Below are positions 60,798-64,000 of a stretch of DNA of 64,000 nt, in pieces. The translations under genes and the position numbers were made by a program. Under the pieces are notes generated by a model. The model searched no databases. It saw only the letters and a program-made list of their open reading frames with translations, and was not told the DNA's origin. The number at the start of each line of letters is the position of its first letter. The first letter of the stretch is position 1. Source of the DNA: Ruoffia tabacinasalis (GTDB lineage: Bacteria; Bacillota; Bacilli; Lactobacillales; Aerococcaceae). The stretch covers positions 1-64,000 of the forward strand of contig NZ_JBHSHQ010000042.1 in NCBI RefSeq assembly GCF_042652985.1, given 5' to 3'.

Positions 60798-61222
60798 GTG
60801 AAGAGCTCGAGAGTATTGGACATAACTTTGAAGAGCAGAAAAAAAGAACTCAGTCTTATTTATATGATATTTATAACTATAAAAATATAATTATCCAAGA
60901 AATCAAAGAATCCTCTGAAAAATTGGGAAAACAATACTTTTCTATATCTGATGTTGCCGAAAAAATAGACTGCTCAAGAACTACTATTTATCAGAATGTA
61001 ATTTTAAAAGAATATATAGAGAGTATAAATACAGAGTTAGAGGCACTAAATCCTTATGAACAAATCCAGAATCTAAAAGAAGAAATATCATATTTGAATA
61101 AAATTATAGATAAAATGAAAATTCGTGATACAGAAATCTTACTTTTAAAAAAGGAAAATAAGGATTTAAGGGAACAATATACATCAAATAGAAATAATAT
61201 GGTCTCAATTGATAAGGATTGA
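60776..61222 (+). CDS. TnpC-like (Tn554-type) helix-turn-helix/coiled-coil protein
   Basis: A 148-aa protein. The N-terminus is charged and helical (ISEELESIGHNFEEQKKRTQ), a helix-turn-helix follows (YFSISDVAEKIDCSRTTIYQ, about residues 58-78), and the C-terminal half is coiled coil. This layout resembles TnpC of Tn554-like elements, which helps two tyrosine recombinases (TnpA, TnpB). Neither recombinase is present, so it may be a relic or serve an element elsewhere. The start overlaps the previous frame, as tnpB/tnpC often do. Confidence 0.55.
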   Translation: MDKYKGISEELESIGHNFEEQKKRTQSYLYDIYNYKNIIIQEIKESSEKLGKQYFSISDVAEKIDCSRTTIYQNVILKEYIESINTELEALNPYEQIQNLKEEISYLNKIIDKMKIRDTEILLLKKENKDLREQYTSNRNNMVSIDKD

Positions 61223-61227
61223 AACCT

Positions 61228-61259
61228 AAAGTAGCTGAAATTATGCTGCTACTTTTTAT
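61228..61259 (+). terminator. Small intrinsic terminator
   Basis: AAAGTAGC / GCTACTTT 8-bp stem followed by T5. Confidence 0.65.
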
Positions 61260-61360
61260 AAATAATGCTAAAAGTTATTACAACTACAATCATAAATTAG
61301 GCTATTCATTCCATGTTATGGTATTGTCTTATAAGATACAAGATTATAAGGAGATTAATA

Positions 61361-61888
61361 GTGAATAAATTTGATCTTACAGACTGGATGTTAACGGTTG
61401 ATATAGAAATTGATGAAGATGAATATGCCCAGGGTATATATATTGACTGGGATGGTTTTAGAATTAAACATGAAATAGATCTTTTATTATATTTTGATAT
61501 AGAAATACCTTGGGAAGAAGATTTATCTTTATCGGAGTATATGAACTTTCTAGATCAAGATGTATTTAATGATACTACCATTGTTGATGATTTTGGTTTA
61601 AATAACTTAGAAATGATTAATCAGGCAGATACAAATTCGGAAACGCGCATTAAATTTCTAGAACGCAGCCACAATAACTCTAGTAAACTTGTTTCAGCAA
61701 TTTTTGATTATTTTGAAGTACCATCAGGAATAGACTATGAAATTAATCGTGATTATTATTACGAAATTTATAAAAAGAATCCATTAAATTTAGCTAGTTA
61801 TGAGCGAACAATAAATGAAATTTATGAAAAAGTAAGAAATACTGTAGATAGTCTAACAAAAAATCACTTATACTTTCTTCATTTATAG
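61361..61888 (+). CDS. Hypothetical acidic protein
   Basis: A 175-aa protein I do not recognise. It is strongly acidic at the start (VDIEIDEDEYAQGIYIDWDG) and rich in aromatic residues, with no signal peptide or membrane segment. Size, acidity and a lone accessory position resemble immunity proteins of polymorphic toxins, but no motif proves this. GTG 61361 follows AAGGAG by 7 nt; the frame back to 61313 has no SD. Codon use is more AT-rich than the core genes. Confidence 0.6.
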   Translation: MNKFDLTDWMLTVDIEIDEDEYAQGIYIDWDGFRIKHEIDLLLYFDIEIPWEEDLSLSEYMNFLDQDVFNDTTIVDDFGLNNLEMINQADTNSETRIKFLERSHNNSSKLVSAIFDYFEVPSGIDYEINRDYYYEIYKKNPLNLASYERTINEIYEKVRNTVDSLTKNHLYFLHL

Positions 61889-61946
61889 TTACCGAAAGTT
61901 TACTGAAATCTACTATTTCATTTAAAGTTGACTACCGCCAGCGAAA

Positions 61947-62018
61947 TGTACCAGCGTTGCCAAGTTTTGTACCACCCTTTGCCATGAAATGTACCAGTCA
62001 TTGCCAACCTGTTTACCA
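61947..62018 (+). repeat. Transposase-binding repeats at the left end of the IS21 element
   Basis: TGTACCA at 61947, 61968 and 61990 and a diverged TGTTTACCA at 62010. The first three are each followed by TTGCCA (61957, 61979, 62001). The spacing of 20-22 bp, two helical turns, suits phased IstA binding. Confidence 0.75.
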
Positions 62019-62100
62019 CTTATTAACTTCTGTATAATTAATGTGCATGCCTACGGCATTTAAGCCTAAAGCATGACATTTATTATATGGAGGTTTTTTT

Positions 62101-63657
62101 ATGTTCCAATATAGGAAAGTATTGGAGATGAGGTCTGATGGTTTTTCTCTTCGAAGTATTCGTGCAGCTACTGGTCACTCAAGACAAAAAATAACGGAAG
62201 TCATTCGACTTGCGGAAAAAAAGGAGGTGACACTGCCGTTAACAGATGAGATGACAGATAAATGGCTAGAAGAGTTTTTGTATCCTGAAAAGACGATGGA
62301 AGGATCAGGTTACCGACCGATTGACTTTGAATACATTCACAAAGAGTTGGGAAAGAAGAATGTCACTTTAACACTGCTTCATCATGAATATGAAGTGCAG
62401 TGTCGAGCAGAAAACGCTATTCCCTATGCCTATCGCAGTTTCATTCGTCATTATAGAAAATATGCAGAAAAACATAAGGCAACGATGCGAATCAAACGAA
62501 AGCCAGGAGAAATTTTAGAAGTCGACTGGGCTGGATCTACCGGCACTTTAATTGACCGAGATACTGGTGAGCAGGTGAAAGTCTATGTATTCGTAGCGAC
62601 ATTTCCTAGTAGTCAATTGTCCTACGTTGAAGGTTTTTTATCAATGAACTTAACGTCTTGGATCACAGCCCATAGACATGCTTACGACTATTTTGGGGGT
62701 GTGAGTGAAGTTCTAGTCCCTGACAACTTAAAAACAGGGGTTCAGGAAAATACGCGAAAGCAATTAGTACTAAACCCTACTTATAAAGATATGGCGAATC
62801 ATTACGGCACATTCGTGATGCCAGCTCGAGTAAAATATCCAAAGGATAAAGCTTCAGTAGAAGGGTCTGTACGCACAATCTCGACTTGGATTATCGCTGC
62901 CATGAGGCACACTCAATGCTTCACTTTAAAGGAATGGAATGACGTTGCCAAAGAAAAATTAGAAGAGTTCAATCATCGTGATTTTACGAAGCGTGAAGGT
63001 TCCAGATGGTCAGCATTTTTAGAAGAAGAGAAATCGTACCTTTCTCCTCTCCCACCAACACCTTATCAGATGTCTGAATGGTTAACCGCCAAAGTTCAAC
63101 CAGACTATCATATCTCTGTTAAAAGTCAGTTTTATTCTGTTCCTTATGAATATATCAGTCAACAGGTAGATGTGAGAGTTACAGATCATCTTATTGAAGT
63201 ATTCTACAATCATTTGAGAATCACTTCTCATTCACGATTATATGGGAAATATGGCAGGCAGTCCACTAACCGAGATCATATGCCAGAGAACCATAAATTA
63301 TATACGGATCAAACCCCACAAAATGCCATTGCATGGGCAAAAGATATTGGACGATCTACCTTACAAGTGGTCGAATTAATTCTAAAAAACGCTGCCGTTG
63401 AACGACAAGGTGTTCAGTCCATTTTCACTCTTAAGAAAGTGTTACGCAAACACACAAAGTATGAATTGGAAAAAGCCTGCCAGACGGTACTGGACGTCAC
63501 AGAAAGACCGACGGTCTCTCTTGTTAAAACAGCCCTTAAAAATAACCAGAAGCAGATAAAAGAAGAACAAATGAAGAAAGCAGTAGATAAATTAACTCAG
63601 AACCATGGATTCACCCGTGGGGCTAGCTACTATGGAGGACGTTTAAATGATGAATGA
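62101..63657 (+). CDS. istA: IS21-family transposase IstA
   Basis: A 518-aa DDE transposase. The N-terminal HTH is at residues 1-45 (LRSIRAATGHSRQKITEVI). The RNase-H core has EVDWAGSTGTL (first Asp), LVPDNLKTGV (second Asp) and the Glu in DKASVEGSVR. The C-terminal beta domain has YHISVKSQFYSVPYEY. TGGAGG precedes the ATG. It appears intact. It overlaps istB by 11 bp. Confidence 0.96.
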   Translation: MFQYRKVLEMRSDGFSLRSIRAATGHSRQKITEVIRLAEKKEVTLPLTDEMTDKWLEEFLYPEKTMEGSGYRPIDFEYIHKELGKKNVTLTLLHHEYEVQCRAENAIPYAYRSFIRHYRKYAEKHKATMRIKRKPGEILEVDWAGSTGTLIDRDTGEQVKVYVFVATFPSSQLSYVEGFLSMNLTSWITAHRHAYDYFGGVSEVLVPDNLKTGVQENTRKQLVLNPTYKDMANHYGTFVMPARVKYPKDKASVEGSVRTISTWIIAAMRHTQCFTLKEWNDVAKEKLEEFNHRDFTKREGSRWSAFLEEEKSYLSPLPPTPYQMSEWLTAKVQPDYHISVKSQFYSVPYEYISQQVDVRVTDHLIEVFYNHLRITSHSRLYGKYGRQSTNRDHMPENHKLYTDQTPQNAIAWAKDIGRSTLQVVELILKNAAVERQGVQSIFTLKKVLRKHTKYELEKACQTVLDVTERPTVSLVKTALKNNQKQIKEEQMKKAVDKLTQNHGFTRGASYYGGRLNDE

Positions 63658-64000
63658 AGATACGATAACAAAGTTGATTGAAATGAAAATGAGTGGCATG
63701 GCAGAGGCCTATAAGCAACAGGCACAAAACAAGCAATATAACGATTTGGGCTTCGAAGATCGCTTTAAGCTTTTAGTAGACAGCGAACATTCTCGTCGCA
63801 AAAGTAATAAGCTTCAACGCTTAATAAGGCAAGCTGCATTCGAAGTTCCTTCAGCATCAATTGAGGAGATTCAATATTTCGAAGACCGACGGTTACCAAA
63901 AGAAGAGATCTTACGCTTAGCTTCTGGGTTGTACTTAGAAAATAAGAATAACATCATTCTAATGGGAGCAACTGGGGCTGGGAAAACCTACTTAGCCTGT
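63647..64000 (+). CDS. istB: IS21-family transposition helper ATPase IstB (3-prime end outside the window)
   Basis: The first 118 residues of an AAA+ ATPase. My translation starts MMNEDTITKLIEMKMSG, has YNDLGFEDRFKLLVDSE and reaches the Walker A GATGAGKTYLA before the window ends. IstB loads IstA onto target DNA. GGAGG is 8 nt before ATG 63647. The start overlaps the istA 3-prime end, as in other IS21 elements. Confidence 0.93.
   Translation, partial: MMNEDTITKLIEMKMSGMAEAYKQQAQNKQYNDLGFEDRFKLLVDSEHSRRKSNKLQRLIRQAAFEVPSASIEEIQYFEDRRLPKEEILRLASGLYLENKNNIILMGATGAGKTYLAC

Larger units (their letters stand above)
61929..64000 (+). mobile_element. IS21-family insertion sequence (right end beyond the window)
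   Basis: istA and istB in the usual overlapping order, preceded by terminal repeats. The left end is probably near 61929 (TGACTACCGCCAGCG), inferred from where the repeat region starts. The element continues past 64000. Confidence 0.88.

Overview
The window is low-GC, densely packed DNA from a Gram-positive bacterium, most likely a member of the order Lactobacillales. Four things point there. Glycerol-3-phosphate is oxidised by a GlpO-type oxidase. The glycerol kinase carries the HPr-phosphorylated histidine loop known from enterococci. DHA kinase is PTS-coupled. YhaO/YhaN/YhaM, LuxS, strong AGGAGG sites and CcpA-type cre sites are all present. Aerococcaceae or Carnobacteriaceae would fit, but the family cannot be settled from the sequence alone.

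Layout. 0.2-8.3 kb: pullulanase, a phosphoribosyltransferase, a flavin reductase-like protein, glmS behind a glmS ribozyme, an acetate-type transporter, a double VOC protein and a nitroreductase. 8.5-15 kb: a secreted eight-LysM protein with WalR-type boxes, an intergenic array of eight 41-bp repeats, ATP-dependent PEP carboxykinase, a cold-shock protein, an AraC/GyrI-like regulator and an NfrA-like reductase. 15.1-21.3 kb: a single glycerol operon, dhaKLM-glpF-glpK-glpO. 21.4-28.4 kb: a maltodextrin block (GH13 enzyme, binding protein, two permeases, DUF1189 protein, ABC ATPase). 28.4-34.2 kb: an amino-sugar neighbourhood (nagA, aldo-keto reductase, EIIA-Glc, phosphoesterase, GntR regulator) ending in an IS3-family scar joined to a beheaded GH3 glycosidase gene. 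34.3-44.1 kb: luxS, malQ-glgP divergent from the LacI-type regulator malR, a DUF368 transporter, cdd, a glyoxalase-like protein, and an amino-acid-binding protein behind a leucine-codon attenuator. 44.3-50.5 kb: an unassigned structured small RNA and the glycogen operon glgB-glgC-glgD-glgA. 50.8-59.4 kb: a class A PBP, a YlbF-family protein, yhaO-yhaN, yhaM and a His-rich SRPBCC protein. 59.5-64 kb: an accessory region with fragments of type I and type III DNA methyltransferases, a TnpC-like protein, an orphan acidic protein and an IS21-family element running off the window.

The metabolic theme is storage and use of alpha-glucans. Maltodextrin is imported by the ABC system and processed by the GH13 enzyme, MalQ, GlgP and pullulanase. 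Glycogen is made by GlgC/GlgD/GlgA/GlgB. Palindromes with a central CG (GCAAWCGWTTGC type) and cre sites lie before malR, malQ and malE, with a partial match before the GH13 gene, so MalR and CcpA probably coordinate the set.

The most unusual items are regulatory RNAs. The first is a 29-codon leader peptide with five consecutive Leu codons, followed by mutually exclusive antiterminator and terminator stems, before an orphan branched-chain amino acid binding protein. The second is a small RNA candidate with its own promoter, a possible pseudoknot and a terminator, upstream of glgB. The third is a Shine-Dalgarno sequence separated from the glgC start by a 10-bp hairpin that would bring the two to a 9-nt spacing. 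The 41-bp intergenic repeat array is also unexplained.
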